Shown: piece by piece, positions 24,009 to 32,784 of the stretch | How the letters are laid out: each line of letters begins with the position of its first letter | Position numbering within the stretch: the stretch's first letter is position 1 | Origin: Clostridia bacterium | GTDB taxonomy: Bacteria > Bacillota > Clostridia > Oscillospirales > CAG-272 | Direction: 5' to 3' | Assembly: GCA_017440665.1 (NCBI GenBank) | Contig: JAFSGU010000018.1 | Location: forward strand, 1-34,866 | Length of the DNA stretch: 34,866 nucleotides | Notes under the pieces: model-generated | Databases searched by the model: none | Seen by the model: only the letters and a program-made list of their open reading frames with translations | What the model was told of the DNA's origin: nothing | Translations under genes and position numbers: made by a program

Positions 24009-25664
24009 ATGAAAAAAACTATAACCTATATCATAATAATCGCGCTTTTGTTGCTTCCCGCCATCGTCGGTGTAAAAAGTTACTTTGACGCCCAGAACGC
24101 TCCAGCAAGCGCAAAGAACGCGCTGAGCATCAAGATCGACGATATCAGCGGAAACACCTACGTCATCGACCGGGAAAAAAAGCCCGAGATCCTTGCGGAA
24201 ACAGTTGACTTCTGTCTCGGCCTTAACTCAAAGGCAACGAAGATCATGGCGCTTCCCGACTCGGTTACCGGTCAGAAATGCTTTAAGGTCACGATCTCTA
24301 CAGCTATCAAGGAAGAGGTATATCAGTATTACATGTCCACCTCTCCCGAGCTTTGCTACATGGTAGATCCCAAGGGTGCGGCTTACCACCTTGCAGAATC
24401 TGACGCTGTTAAATTCCTTGATTCTCCCTTTGCTGAAAGCCTATACACCGGCGCAAAACGCCCCACCATCACCGTATCAAACGAATTTACTCCCGCACCT
24501 GTAAGTGCGGTATGGAAATATAAGACCCATTCCGCAAATTACGTCACCGCTGATACCGATGCCATCCTCGCAACTGAGGATCAGTACTTAGATATCAACG
24601 GCTCTATCGCCGTTACATTTGACGTTGTACCCGATCATTGTCAGGTCAAGATAATTGATTCCGCGGGGATCACTCTCCACGACGACAGTGCAGACAGCCT
24701 TGCAAACCTCATGATCGATGAGGAAACGAAGGTAAACGTTGAGATCACCGCCAAATGGTACGAAGAATCCGAGCGAGACTATCACGGTGAGTATACGTAC
24801 AAGTTCGGAGCAACTCTGAGAGCTCCCGCTTCTTTCTACGTTATGAAGACCGAAGTCGAAAAGGGTAAGTTTACTGCTCTCTCCGCAAAACGTGTTGCTG
24901 ATATATCAAAGATCACTTACACATGCGAGCCCGACCTTGGCGTGACCCCCGTTTTCTACGCTGAGGGCGAATACGCTCACGCACTTCTCCCCGTTCCTTA
25001 TGATGCTGAACCCGGCGCATACAAGATCACACTCTCCTACGGAAGCACCGTTCAGGAGATAAGTCTTAACGTGACCGAGACCGCAAGACAGGATAGCACG
25101 ATCACAATTTCCGATGCAGTGCTTTCTCAGTCGTACACGGAGGCTGCTCTTGCAGAATTTGACACTCTCGTTGAAACCGTGACAGCCACTACATCAGAAA
25201 AGCGTCTCTTCGACGGTTATTTCCTCTCTCAGCCCGGTGACATGAATATCACCTGCGGCTACGGCAGAAACGTACTTATCAACAGCGATCCCTCAAATAC
25301 ATATCTCAACACAGGTGTTGATTACAGACCGTTTGAAGGCTCTGACGTGCTGGCTCCCAACGCCGGTGTGGTCGCGTACGTTGGCAACACGGCATACACA
25401 GGTAACGTCGTAGTTATCGACCACGGTATGGGTCTCAAGACATGGTACTGGGGTCTGAGTGCCGTAAGCGTTGAAAAGGACGCCTCCGTTTCAAGAGAGA
25501 CTCCCATCGGTAAGTCCGGTACGACAGGATTCTGCGATGATACTGCCGGATTCCACACTGCAATGACCGTCGGCAATGTTTTCGTTTGTCCCTATGATAC
25601 GTGGATCAACGGCGACGGCGGAATTTACATGCAGGGCGTGCTCGAGCCTGCCGCTAAGAATTAA
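24009..25664 (+). CDS. Membrane-anchored extracellular protein with degenerate M23 (LytM) peptidase domain
   Basis: The product (551 aa) has an uncleaved-looking N-terminal membrane segment (about 4-23), a long extracellular part (30-420) with no recognised domain, and a C-terminal M23-like fold (about 425-530). The fold is visible as TGVDYRPFEGSDVLAPNAGVV, GNVVVIDHG, TWYWGLSAV and IGKSGTTG. Active LytM enzymes need a His at the start of HxGxD, a His in YxHL, and HxH near the end. Here these are Asn434 (Asp438 kept), Gly482, and H516-T-A518, so zinc binding and hydrolysis are probably lost. Such proteins can activate amidases or act as cell-wall scaffolds, which is inference. The start has no close ribosome site (AAAGG is 14 bases away, with ATGGCTTCGTAA between). 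Confidence 0.8.
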   Translation: MKKTITYIIIIALLLLPAIVGVKSYFDAQNAPASAKNALSIKIDDISGNTYVIDREKKPEILAETVDFCLGLNSKATKIMALPDSVTGQKCFKVTISTAIKEEVYQYYMSTSPELCYMVDPKGAAYHLAESDAVKFLDSPFAESLYTGAKRPTITVSNEFTPAPVSAVWKYKTHSANYVTADTDAILATEDQYLDINGSIAVTFDVVPDHCQVKIIDSAGITLHDDSADSLANLMIDEETKVNVEITAKWYEESERDYHGEYTYKFGATLRAPASFYVMKTEVEKGKFTALSAKRVADISKITYTCEPDLGVTPVFYAEGEYAHALLPVPYDAEPGAYKITLSYGSTVQEISLNVTETARQDSTITISDAVLSQSYTEAALAEFDTLVETVTATTSEKRLFDGYFLSQPGDMNITCGYGRNVLINSDPSNTYLNTGVDYRPFEGSDVLAPNAGVVAYVGNTAYTGNVVVIDHGMGLKTWYWGLSAVSVEKDASVSRETPIGKSGTTGFCDDTAGFHTAMTVGNVFVCPYDTWINGDGGIYMQGVLEPAAKN

Positions 25665-25681
25665 GACAAAAAGCAATAACG

Positions 25682-25750
25682 GACCGACATGGCAGCCGTA
25701 CGCCGGATAGTTACCGGTCGGGGAGTCATGTCGGTCATTTGTTTTTTATA
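25682..25750 (+). terminator. Terminator after the M23-like gene
   Basis: A 10-bp perfect stem, GACCGACATG (25682-25691) with CATGTCGGTC (25727-25736), with a 35-base loop that can fold further, followed by a T-rich run (ATTTGTTTTTT). Confidence 0.75.
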
Positions 25751-25758
25751 CAAAAACA

Positions 25759-25786
25759 TTTACAAGATCAAAAATACGCATATACT
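25759..25786 (+). promoter_or_regulatory. Putative promoter of the murD-led transcription unit
   Basis: TTTACA (25759-25764), a 16-bp spacer, TATACT (25781-25786). A TAGCGG (25791-25796) / CCGCTA (25804-25809) inverted repeat lies at the predicted transcript start and could be an operator or 5' stem. Confidence 0.55.
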
Positions 25787-25825
25787 GTTATAGCGGAAAC
25801 TTACCGCTAAGAAAGGTCTGTCACC

Positions 25826-27259
25826 ATGAATGAACTTAAAACACTTCACCCTGACGTGCGCGGCAAGAAGGTCGCACTTATAGGTGCCGGCGTATCAAAT
25901 ATGCCTCTTATAGGCTTCATCCGTGCTCACGGAGGAGATGTTACTCTCAGAGAAAAGAAGACGGCATCTGAGCTTGGAGCGCGTGCTGATGAAATAAGGG
26001 AGCTTGGAGCGCGTCTCATCTGCGGAGAGGATTATCTCTGCGGCATGGATGAAGATATCATCATCCGCTCTCCCGGTATCCGTCCCGACATCCCCGAGTT
26101 TTGTACTGCTGTGGAAAATGGCGCTCTCCTCGCATGTGAAATGGAGATGTTTGCCGCAAACGCTCCCTGCCCCGTATATGCTGTAACGGGAAGCGACGGC
26201 AAATCCACTACGACTACCATACTTTCAAAGCTTCTCATGCCCGGCGGGGTATCATACCTTGGCGGTAATATCGGCGAGCCTCTTTTCCAGAAGGTGGATA
26301 CTATCACATCTGACGACATAGCGGCGGTGGAACTGTCAAGCTTTCAGCTTATGACTATGGACGCCCCCTTTGCGTCAGTCGTCATCACTAACATTACACC
26401 CAATCACCTTAATTGGCACACGGGAATGGATGAGTACATCGAAGCCAAATGCCGTATTCTCAGACACGCAGGTAAGGCAGTACTGAATTACGACTGCGAC
26501 GTGACCCGTCAGATCGGCGAAAAGCTTATCTCGGACGGCAAGGTGCCCGTCACCTGGTTCTCTCTGTCCGAAATGAAGCAGAACTTCGGAGCGGAGCGGG
26601 TATTCTTCCTCCGCGATGACGGAAACGTTATCGTACGCGAGGCGTGCGGATGCGAGAGCGTTCTTATGAACAGACGTGACGTCGTTCTCCCCGGACGCCA
26701 CAACATCGCAAACTATATGGCGGCTTCAGCCGCGGCGTGGGACGTTACCACGCCTGAGCGTATCCGCGAGGTTGCAAGTACGTTCGCGGGAGTACGCCAC
26801 AGACTCCAGTTCATTTGCGAAAAGCAGGGCGTACGCTATTACAACAGCTCCATTGACTCATCCCCCACAAGAACGGCCGCGGCTATATCCGCCCTCAGCG
26901 AAACCGCGCCTGACCGCGGTATAGTCATAATCTGCGGAGGCTATGATAAGAATATTCCCTTCGAGCCCTTGGCTGAAGCTTTGCTGTCCTGCCCCATCAT
27001 AAAGAAGATCGTACTTACAGGCGCCACCAGAGAAAAGATCCTTGACGCTATCAAAGCGTCTCCCCTTTACAAATCTGCGGATGAAGGACGCATACTTGTG
27101 TCGGCAGACTTTGACGGTGCCGTTATCACCGCGTCCGTGGCGGCGGAAGAAGGAGACTCAGTACTTCTCTCACCCGCTTGTGCAAGCTTTGACGCATTCC
27201 CCAATTTCGAGGTACGCGGTGAAAGATTTGCCGCTATCGCAAATTCACTTAAAGATTAA
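25826..27259 (+). CDS. murD: UDP-N-acetylmuramoyl-L-alanine--D-glutamate ligase
   Basis: MurD adds D-glutamate to UDP-MurNAc-L-Ala in the cytoplasm, the second amino acid of the peptidoglycan stem. The product (477 aa) has an N-terminal Rossmann-like domain (VALIGAGVSNMPL), the Mur ligase P-loop GSDGKST (122-128), NHLNWH with a following Lys (EYIEAKCRI) that is usually carbamylated, the HRLQF motif near 330 and YNSSIDSSPTRT in place of the Gram-negative DSKATN segment, as is usual in Firmicutes. GAAAGG lies 9 bases ahead of the ATG. It heads a run of seven closely spaced plus-strand genes. No other wall-synthesis gene is in the window. Confidence 0.95.
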   Translation: MNELKTLHPDVRGKKVALIGAGVSNMPLIGFIRAHGGDVTLREKKTASELGARADEIRELGARLICGEDYLCGMDEDIIIRSPGIRPDIPEFCTAVENGALLACEMEMFAANAPCPVYAVTGSDGKSTTTTILSKLLMPGGVSYLGGNIGEPLFQKVDTITSDDIAAVELSSFQLMTMDAPFASVVITNITPNHLNWHTGMDEYIEAKCRILRHAGKAVLNYDCDVTRQIGEKLISDGKVPVTWFSLSEMKQNFGAERVFFLRDDGNVIVREACGCESVLMNRRDVVLPGRHNIANYMAASAAAWDVTTPERIREVASTFAGVRHRLQFICEKQGVRYYNSSIDSSPTRTAAAISALSETAPDRGIVIICGGYDKNIPFEPLAEALLSCPIIKKIVLTGATREKILDAIKASPLYKSADEGRILVSADFDGAVITASVAAEEGDSVLLSPACASFDAFPNFEVRGERFAAIANSLKD

Positions 27260-27262
27260 AAA

Positions 27263-28306
27263 ATGAACGATTATAAAAGACTATTGGAAAAACTGACAGA
27301 TATCCCGACCGTATCCGGTTTTGAGACCTGTCATACCGACGCGTTGAAGCATATCTTATCAGAGTATTCCTTTGACGAGGTGTATTCCGACCGTATCGGC
27401 AACACGGTGCTCGTAAAGCACGCAGTAAGCCCTACGGCTACTATGGTGCTAGACGCGCACGTCGACGAGATCGGGTTCCGCATCCGCTCCATCGAAGATG
27501 GCGGATATCTCACAGCCGCAGCAGTCGGAGGGATCGATCCTGTTATACTGAACGCTTCCCGTGTGACCGTACACGGCAAGGAAAAGCTGCGCGGCACAGT
27601 CACTCTCCCCACGCCCGATGACAAGGGGAAATATCCGTATGTATTTATCGACGTGGGGTATTCCCGCGAAGACGCAGAAAACATCGTTTCCGTAGGTGAC
27701 GCTGTCACCTTCTCGTCCCCAATTCGCGAAATTGGTGACGGTCTCCTGCTGGGCAGAGCATTTGACGACAAGGCTCTCGCCGCCGCGCTCGTTCTTGCGG
27801 TATCGGGTACAAATGCATTTGACCTTGCCTTCGACGTGTACGTGACTCTTTCTTCAAGAGAAGAGGTGGGAGGCGGAGGTGCGGCTAATATAATATCGAC
27901 TCTATCCCCCGACGGGGCGATCATAACCGACGTTAATTTTGCCACCGCTCCCGGTGTTTCGTCCGAAGAATCGGCAAAGCTTGGCGCAGGTCCCATGACG
28001 TCCATTTCTGCCGTGACAGACAGACGTATTACGAATTCTATTATTTCTGCAGCTGAAAAAAACGATATCCCTCTGTCCGTGGTAGTGGAAGCCACGAACA
28101 CGGGCACAAATGCAAATCTGCTGGAGGCTCTCGGTTGCGGTATCCCCTGCGCCGTGCTCAGTCTCCCCGAGGCGGGTATGCACACATGGTCCGAGTGTAT
28201 CAGCCTCGCTGACGCAGAGGAACTTATAAAGCTTGTGCGCCATCTTCTGACAGACCGCGCTCTTGCAAAAGAACTCGCCGAAAGGAGGGTCTTCCGACAT
28301 GCTTGA
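27263..28306 (+). CDS. M42-family metallo-aminopeptidase, catalytic residues intact
   Basis: M42 enzymes are cytosolic, usually dodecameric, two-metal aminopeptidases that trim peptides. The product (347 aa, usual length) keeps all family residues: DAHVDEIGF (H66, D68), GRAFDDK (bridging D168), SSREEVGGGGA (base E200, ligand E201), ITDVNF (D223) and GMHTWSE (H307). The start lies 3 bp after the murD stop with no good ribosome site, so translation probably depends on coupling. It is the first of three consecutive M42 homologs and the only one with a complete active site. Substrate preference (Glu/Asp, Leu or Lys type) cannot be told. Confidence 0.93.
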   Translation: MNDYKRLLEKLTDIPTVSGFETCHTDALKHILSEYSFDEVYSDRIGNTVLVKHAVSPTATMVLDAHVDEIGFRIRSIEDGGYLTAAAVGGIDPVILNASRVTVHGKEKLRGTVTLPTPDDKGKYPYVFIDVGYSREDAENIVSVGDAVTFSSPIREIGDGLLLGRAFDDKALAAALVLAVSGTNAFDLAFDVYVTLSSREEVGGGGAANIISTLSPDGAIITDVNFATAPGVSSEESAKLGAGPMTSISAVTDRRITNSIISAAEKNDIPLSVVVEATNTGTNANLLEALGCGIPCAVLSLPEAGMHTWSECISLADAEELIKLVRHLLTDRALAKELAERRVFRHA

Positions 28307-29330
28307 GCTTTTAAAAATGCTTTGCTCGGCAAATGCCCCCTCGGGACGGGAGGACGAAGTCATAAAGGTCATAACAGATCGGCTTGACGGTATAAACGTG
28401 CAGTACAGCGTTTACCCTTCGGGTAACGTCATCGCAGCACTTCCCTGCGGAAAAGAAAACTCTCCCCGCGTCATGGTTCAGTGTCACACGGACGAGACAG
28501 GCTTTATGGTAAAGGGGCACCGTGACGGCGGGTACTTATCCATCTCGCCTCTCGGTATTTCCGACGCAAAGGATCTTGTGGGTAAAAGAGTTTCCGTCCT
28601 TGCAGATACTTTACGTCACGGCTCCATCGGTGCCGTGCCCATCCATCTTTCCAAAGACAAGGATATTCCGTCAATGGACGACCTTTACGCTGACGTAGGT
28701 ATCCTGAGTAAGGATGAGGCTGAGAAGGATATCCCCCTCGGTTCATTCGGCTGTTTTGACACAGATTTGGAACTTTTCGGCAAGGATGGTTCCTTTATCA
28801 GCGGAAAAGCACTTTCCTCACGTATACCCTGTGCCGTTTTACTTGAAACTATCAAAAGATTGAAAGACACTGAGCTTGATGCGAATGTATATTTTGCATT
28901 TACCGTACGCGGAAAGCTTTCTCTTAACGGTGCGACAGAAGCGTATAACAGGATACTTCCCGACGCGGTAGTATCCGTTGCAGGCATTCCTGCTAACGAT
29001 ACACCCGACAATACCTCACCTATCTGCCGTCTCGGCTTCGGTGCGGCTTTGTCAAGAAGTGAGGTACGCTACCGTTTTGACGAATCTCTCACCGCACAGC
29101 TTCGCTCTGTAGCTGAGGCTGAGGAAATTTGTGTCCAAACGTCCCGTCCCATGACTGAGGAAGAGGACCCTAATTTTGATATTTTCCGCATGAAAAACGC
29201 AGGTGCCGGAATATCAGCGATAAGAGTTCCCGTAAGAAACATGAACTCGTCCTGTGAAGCAGCGGCAAATGCGGACGTGCTTTCCGTGATTTGTCTGCTG
29301 TATTCCTTTCTGAAAGTAATTGATGTATAA
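28299..29330 (+). CDS. M42-family homolog with degenerate active site (second of three)
   Basis: The product (343 aa) aligns along its length with the preceding M42 enzyme: QCHTDETGF keeps H63 and D65, and FISGKALSSR, FTVRGKLSLNGA and NMNSSCE match the later motifs. The bridging Asp has become Ser (ALSSR for AFDDK), the EE pair has become GK (205-206), the third-domain Asp is lost (VSVAG for ITDVN) and the last His is Asn. Four of five metal ligands are therefore missing while the fold appears intact, and there is no stop or frameshift, so it is a pseudoenzyme rather than a pseudogene. AAAGGAGG lies 10 bases before the ATG at 28299, and the gene overlaps the previous one by 8 bp. A structural or regulatory partner of the active subunit is a reasonable guess. 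Confidence 0.85.
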   Translation: MLELLKMLCSANAPSGREDEVIKVITDRLDGINVQYSVYPSGNVIAALPCGKENSPRVMVQCHTDETGFMVKGHRDGGYLSISPLGISDAKDLVGKRVSVLADTLRHGSIGAVPIHLSKDKDIPSMDDLYADVGILSKDEAEKDIPLGSFGCFDTDLELFGKDGSFISGKALSSRIPCAVLLETIKRLKDTELDANVYFAFTVRGKLSLNGATEAYNRILPDAVVSVAGIPANDTPDNTSPICRLGFGAALSRSEVRYRFDESLTAQLRSVAEAEEICVQTSRPMTEEEDPNFDIFRMKNAGAGISAIRVPVRNMNSSCEAAANADVLSVICLLYSFLKVIDV

Positions 29331-29352
29331 ACACGAAAGGTATTTTGTACCG

Positions 29353-30213
29353 ATGAATGAAACAATAGAAAACGTCTCCTCTGTCGGGTATTTGACATCC
29401 CGACTTGAAGACGTATGCGACAGCGTAAAGCTTGAGAAAAACGGAAATATCATAGGCCTTGTAAAGGGTGAGCGCGACTCGTCCCCTTTACTCATCGCGA
29501 CCCACCGTGACGTTCCTCACTTTATCTGTACTGCTGTGGAGGGTGAGAAAGTTTTCCTTGTACACGTTGGAAACTTTAAGTGTGACAAATGGGAAAACTG
29601 CGATATCGTCTCCGAAAACGGTGTAAAGGCCACGATAGGTGACAGTGAAGACAAGCTGTATGGGACACTTAAGGATAATGAAGCAAAGGTATCGGTGGGA
29701 GAGCTGTTCTTCCCTGACGCAAGGCTCGCGTATGAAAACGGTATTTTCACCGTATACGGTATTTCTGCTTACGCCCCCGCCGCGGCTCTTCTGCTTGCGG
29801 CTCAAAAAATGTCTGCCCACCGTCCGACCCGGGACGTGTATTTCGCATTTACCGCGGAAGGACAGTATTCATATAAGCTGTATGCAGATGCCGCAAAAAA
29901 ATGCGGCGTCTCAGAAGCTGTCTGCATTGGCTCAGTTGACTCAAAGGAGTCCGAGACCGTTGCCGTCCGCCTTTGCGACAGAAGCTTTTCTTCCGACAAG
30001 GTGCTGTCAGACATGCTTATATCTCACGGTGCCACACCCATTGCCATCCGCGAGGGCAGATGTGCCGCCGGCACGGTCCAGGTGTGGGGTATCCCCACAG
30101 CGGAGCTTGATGTGCCTGTGAGAGAAGCAGGCAGTTTAAATGAAAGTGTGAAAGAATGTGATATCTGCGCCATGGCAGACATCATTGCAAACTTTTGTAA
30201 CAGTTCAAACTAA
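29353..30213 (+). CDS. Short, strongly degenerate M42-family homolog (third of three)
   Basis: The product (287 aa) is about 60 residues shorter than a normal M42 peptidase. Recognisable remnants are LLIATHRDVPHF (H51, D53), VYGISAYAPAAALLLAA in place of GRAFDDKALAAALVLA, and DVYFAFTAEGQYSY in place of the EE motif (E169 kept, second Glu now Gly170). LDVPVREAGSLNES stands where the terminal His motif would be. Metal binding is very unlikely. The frame is open and codon use looks like that of its neighbours, so the gene is probably expressed. GAAAGG lies 12 bases before the ATG at 29353; earlier TTG/ATG codons at 29320-29323 overlap the previous gene. Its role is unknown; association with the other two products is inferred only from homology and gene order. 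Confidence 0.75.
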   Translation: MNETIENVSSVGYLTSRLEDVCDSVKLEKNGNIIGLVKGERDSSPLLIATHRDVPHFICTAVEGEKVFLVHVGNFKCDKWENCDIVSENGVKATIGDSEDKLYGTLKDNEAKVSVGELFFPDARLAYENGIFTVYGISAYAPAAALLLAAQKMSAHRPTRDVYFAFTAEGQYSYKLYADAAKKCGVSEAVCIGSVDSKESETVAVRLCDRSFSSDKVLSDMLISHGATPIAIREGRCAAGTVQVWGIPTAELDVPVREAGSLNESVKECDICAMADIIANFCNSSN

Positions 30214-30249
30214 GTTTCCTCAAATCATTTGAAAGGCATGGTCACAAGT

Positions 30250-31848
30250 ATGCTCTCCGTTACATATACCGCGTCCGTATTCGGAATTGACTCGTTTACC
30301 GTTACCATCGAATGTAACGCGTCCCGCAGTCTGCCATATTTTGAGATAGTAGGTCTTCCCGACCTTGCGGTTAAGGAATCAAAGCAAAGAATATTCAATG
30401 CCGTGGCAAATTCGGGGCTCACCCTGCCCGACATGGAGATAATCGTAAATCTCGCACCCGCCGACGTAAGAAAGGAAGGCTCCGCCCTTGATCTGGGCAT
30501 CCTCGCCGCCCTTTTCATTTCCTCGGGAATGGCACCGTCCGACATCAAGACAGACAAGATGTGCTTTTTCGGTGAGCTTTCCTTTACAGGTGACGTCCGT
30601 CCCGTTAAGGGCGCGCTCAACATGGCGCTTGGTGCGGCAAACAGCGGATTTACCGATATTTTTGTCCCCGAGAAAAATCTTCCCGAGGCGTCTGCCGCCG
30701 CAGGTGACGGTGTAAGGATATACGGTGTTGCGTCCGTGCTGTCTTTGCTGTCTCACCTTAAAGGCGAGGGACCCATCGTTCCCGTAACCGAGCCGCCCGC
30801 AACCGTTAAAAGTGACGTAAGACTTGTGTACGGTGACTTTTCGCAGATAAAGGGTCAGCAGAGAGCACGCCGCGCCGTTGAGATAGCCGCCGCAGGCGGA
30901 CACAACATACTGCTGGTCGGTCCTCCCGGCTCAGGTAAATCAATGATAGCAAAGCGTATACCCACTATCCTTCCCGAGCTGACCTATGCCGAGGCTATCG
31001 AGACCACGAAGGTACACTCCGTTTCGGGGCTTCTTGATCCTGACCGCGGAATCATCGGTCACAGACCCTTCCGCGCGCCTCATCACTCCATGTCCACAGC
31101 CGCCCTTGTGGGAGGCGGAAAGATACCCATGCCGGGTGAGATTTCCCTCGCGCACAACGGAGTTTTGTTCCTCGATGAGTTTCCCGAATTCAACAAGGGA
31201 GCTATGGAGGCTCTCCGTGCTCCTATCGAAGACTCAACTGTCACCATCACACGTGCCGCGGGACGAGTTACGTTTCCGTCAGCATTTATGATGGTGTGCG
31301 CCATGAACCCCTGCAAATGCGGTTACTACGGCAGCCGCCGCGGACATTGCACCTGCTCCCCGGGTGAAGTAAAAAACTACCTCTCAAAGCTCAGCGGTCC
31401 CATGCTTGACCGTATCGACATTCAGGTGGAAATGCCCGAGCTTGATTTCGCTGAGCTTTCCACAGCCGAACCGGGTGAGTGCTCTGAGGATATCAGACGG
31501 CGCGTTGAAGCCGCACGCGCCCTTTCAAGAGAGCGTTTCCGCGCGGCAGGCAAGCGTGACTATCAGCTCCTTAGTAACGCAAAAATGGATACCGACGACC
31601 TGAGAAGATTCTGCGCCCTTGACGAGGGTTGTCTCAAGATAATGGAGACCTCCTTCAAGAGGATGAATCTGTCTGCCCGCGCTTACGACAGAATACTCCG
31701 CGTTGCCCGCACTATAGCGGATATCGACTATATCGCATCGGGAGGCACCTGCCTGGAGGGAATCGATGCAGGAGGCCCCATCTGTAAAAAGCACGTTATG
31801 GAAGCGGTACAGATGCGCTCCCTTGATAAGTATTGGAAGAATAACTGA
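30250..31848 (+). CDS. comM: YifB/ComM-family Mg-chelatase-like AAA+ ATPase
   Basis: ComM (YifB) is a hexameric AAA+ helicase that promotes branch migration during natural transformation in some bacteria; in Firmicutes its role is less clear. The product (532 aa) has the N-terminal Lon-like domain (GLPDLAVKESKQR, NLAPADVRKEGSALDL), Walker A GPPGSGKS (224-231), Walker B GVLFLDEFPEF, a Cys cluster (NPCKCGYYG...CTCS), sensor/arginine-finger region GPMLDRIDIQ and the C-terminal ARAYDRILRVARTIADI. The start at ATG 30250 gives the typical ML-beginning and has AAAGG 12 bases upstream. It sits 36 bp after the M42 genes and is probably co-transcribed with them. Confidence 0.93.
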   Translation: MLSVTYTASVFGIDSFTVTIECNASRSLPYFEIVGLPDLAVKESKQRIFNAVANSGLTLPDMEIIVNLAPADVRKEGSALDLGILAALFISSGMAPSDIKTDKMCFFGELSFTGDVRPVKGALNMALGAANSGFTDIFVPEKNLPEASAAAGDGVRIYGVASVLSLLSHLKGEGPIVPVTEPPATVKSDVRLVYGDFSQIKGQQRARRAVEIAAAGGHNILLVGPPGSGKSMIAKRIPTILPELTYAEAIETTKVHSVSGLLDPDRGIIGHRPFRAPHHSMSTAALVGGGKIPMPGEISLAHNGVLFLDEFPEFNKGAMEALRAPIEDSTVTITRAAGRVTFPSAFMMVCAMNPCKCGYYGSRRGHCTCSPGEVKNYLSKLSGPMLDRIDIQVEMPELDFAELSTAEPGECSEDIRRRVEAARALSRERFRAAGKRDYQLLSNAKMDTDDLRRFCALDEGCLKIMETSFKRMNLSARAYDRILRVARTIADIDYIASGGTCLEGIDAGGPICKKHVMEAVQMRSLDKYWKNN

Positions 31849-31875
31849 TATCCCCCTTATGAAAGTGTGATCATA

Positions 31876-32778
31876 ATGAAACTATCGTCATTTATTAAAT
31901 TTGCCGCCTTTGGCGTAAAAACTGTACTTCTCAGAAAAAATGACCCTATTTTAGGCACCGTTATCGTCACGGACAAGTGCAACCTGAAATGTAAACACTG
32001 CTCGGTAAACAATATTACTGCAGTTGTCCATCCCTATGAGCAGATACGCTCAGAAATGGAAACGCTCTACACAATGGGAATCAAAATTCTGTTTTTTTGC
32101 GGGGGAGAGACCTTTCTCTGGAAAGACGGTGACAAAACCATCCGCGATCTTGTGATCGAAGCAAAAGAAATGGGGTTTCTCATTGTCAACGTAGTCACCA
32201 ACGGTACATTTCCCATAGACTTACCAGAAGCTGATCTCATACTTCTCAGCCTTGACGGAGACCGAGAACGCCACAACGAGATACGTGGCAATACGTATGA
32301 CACGATAATGCATAACATTGAAAACGCTACGGCTGATAATATTTGTTTGTATATGGCAATAAACCAAATAAACAGAAATACTGTGAGCCATGTTTGTACC
32401 GTTGCACGTGACACAAAAAACATCCGAGCCGTTTCGTTTAATTTTCATACTCCGTATCCTGATACGAAAGAACTCGCTCTTACACAAGAGGAAAAAGCAA
32501 AGTGCTGTAATGTAATATCAGAAATGATGAAACAGGGCGCGCCTGTATTTAACCTGAAAAGTGCGTTTCCTTACCTTATCAACAATTCCTTCCCCACGCC
32601 GTGCTATCAATGCGTTGTTATTGAAAACGGAAAAGTATCAACTTGCGGAAGGTGTATAGATATACCGGGACTGTGTGACGAATGCGGATACTTTTTCGTT
32701 GCGGAATACACGCTGATTTTCAAGGGTAACTTAAAAGTTATTTTTGAAATGTTTCGAACTTACCTTAAATATATTTAA
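31876..32778 (+). CDS. Radical SAM protein with C-terminal triple CxxC segment, function unknown
   Basis: The product (300 aa) has the radical SAM motif CNLKCKHC (C35, C39, C42) in a MoaA-like TIM-barrel: FFCGGETFLW for the GGE motif, VVTNGTFP, and LILLSLDGDRERHNEIRG. Before the barrel is a hydrophobic/amphipathic stretch (3-20) that could touch the membrane. The C terminus has six Cys in the pattern CX2C-X10-CX2C-X6-CX2C (C243 to C270), which may hold an auxiliary Fe-S cluster, though it does not match the SPASM spacing that I know. A weak ribosome site precedes the ATG, and a GTG at 31867 is possible. It is paired with a second radical SAM gene 6 bp downstream. By eye both are AT-richer than murD-comM, which may indicate separate acquisition. 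The substrate is unknown. Confidence 0.82.
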   Translation: MKLSSFIKFAAFGVKTVLLRKNDPILGTVIVTDKCNLKCKHCSVNNITAVVHPYEQIRSEMETLYTMGIKILFFCGGETFLWKDGDKTIRDLVIEAKEMGFLIVNVVTNGTFPIDLPEADLILLSLDGDRERHNEIRGNTYDTIMHNIENATADNICLYMAINQINRNTVSHVCTVARDTKNIRAVSFNFHTPYPDTKELALTQEEKAKCCNVISEMMKQGAPVFNLKSAFPYLINNSFPTPCYQCVVIENGKVSTCGRCIDIPGLCDECGYFFVAEYTLIFKGNLKVIFEMFRTYLKYI

Positions 32779-32784
32779 TAAAAC

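Noticed and set aside
27331..28332. Long minus-strand open frame (333 codons) opposite the first M42 gene
   Set aside because: It is a mirror of the M42 coding frame, with Ser/Arg/Pro-rich low-complexity translation and no domain. The plus-strand frame has all catalytic motifs and operon context.
28299..30213. Second and third M42 homologs considered as pseudogenes
   Set aside because: Both have open frames, plausible ribosome sites and tight operon spacing, without frameshifts or stops; loss of catalytic residues alone fits a pseudoenzyme better.
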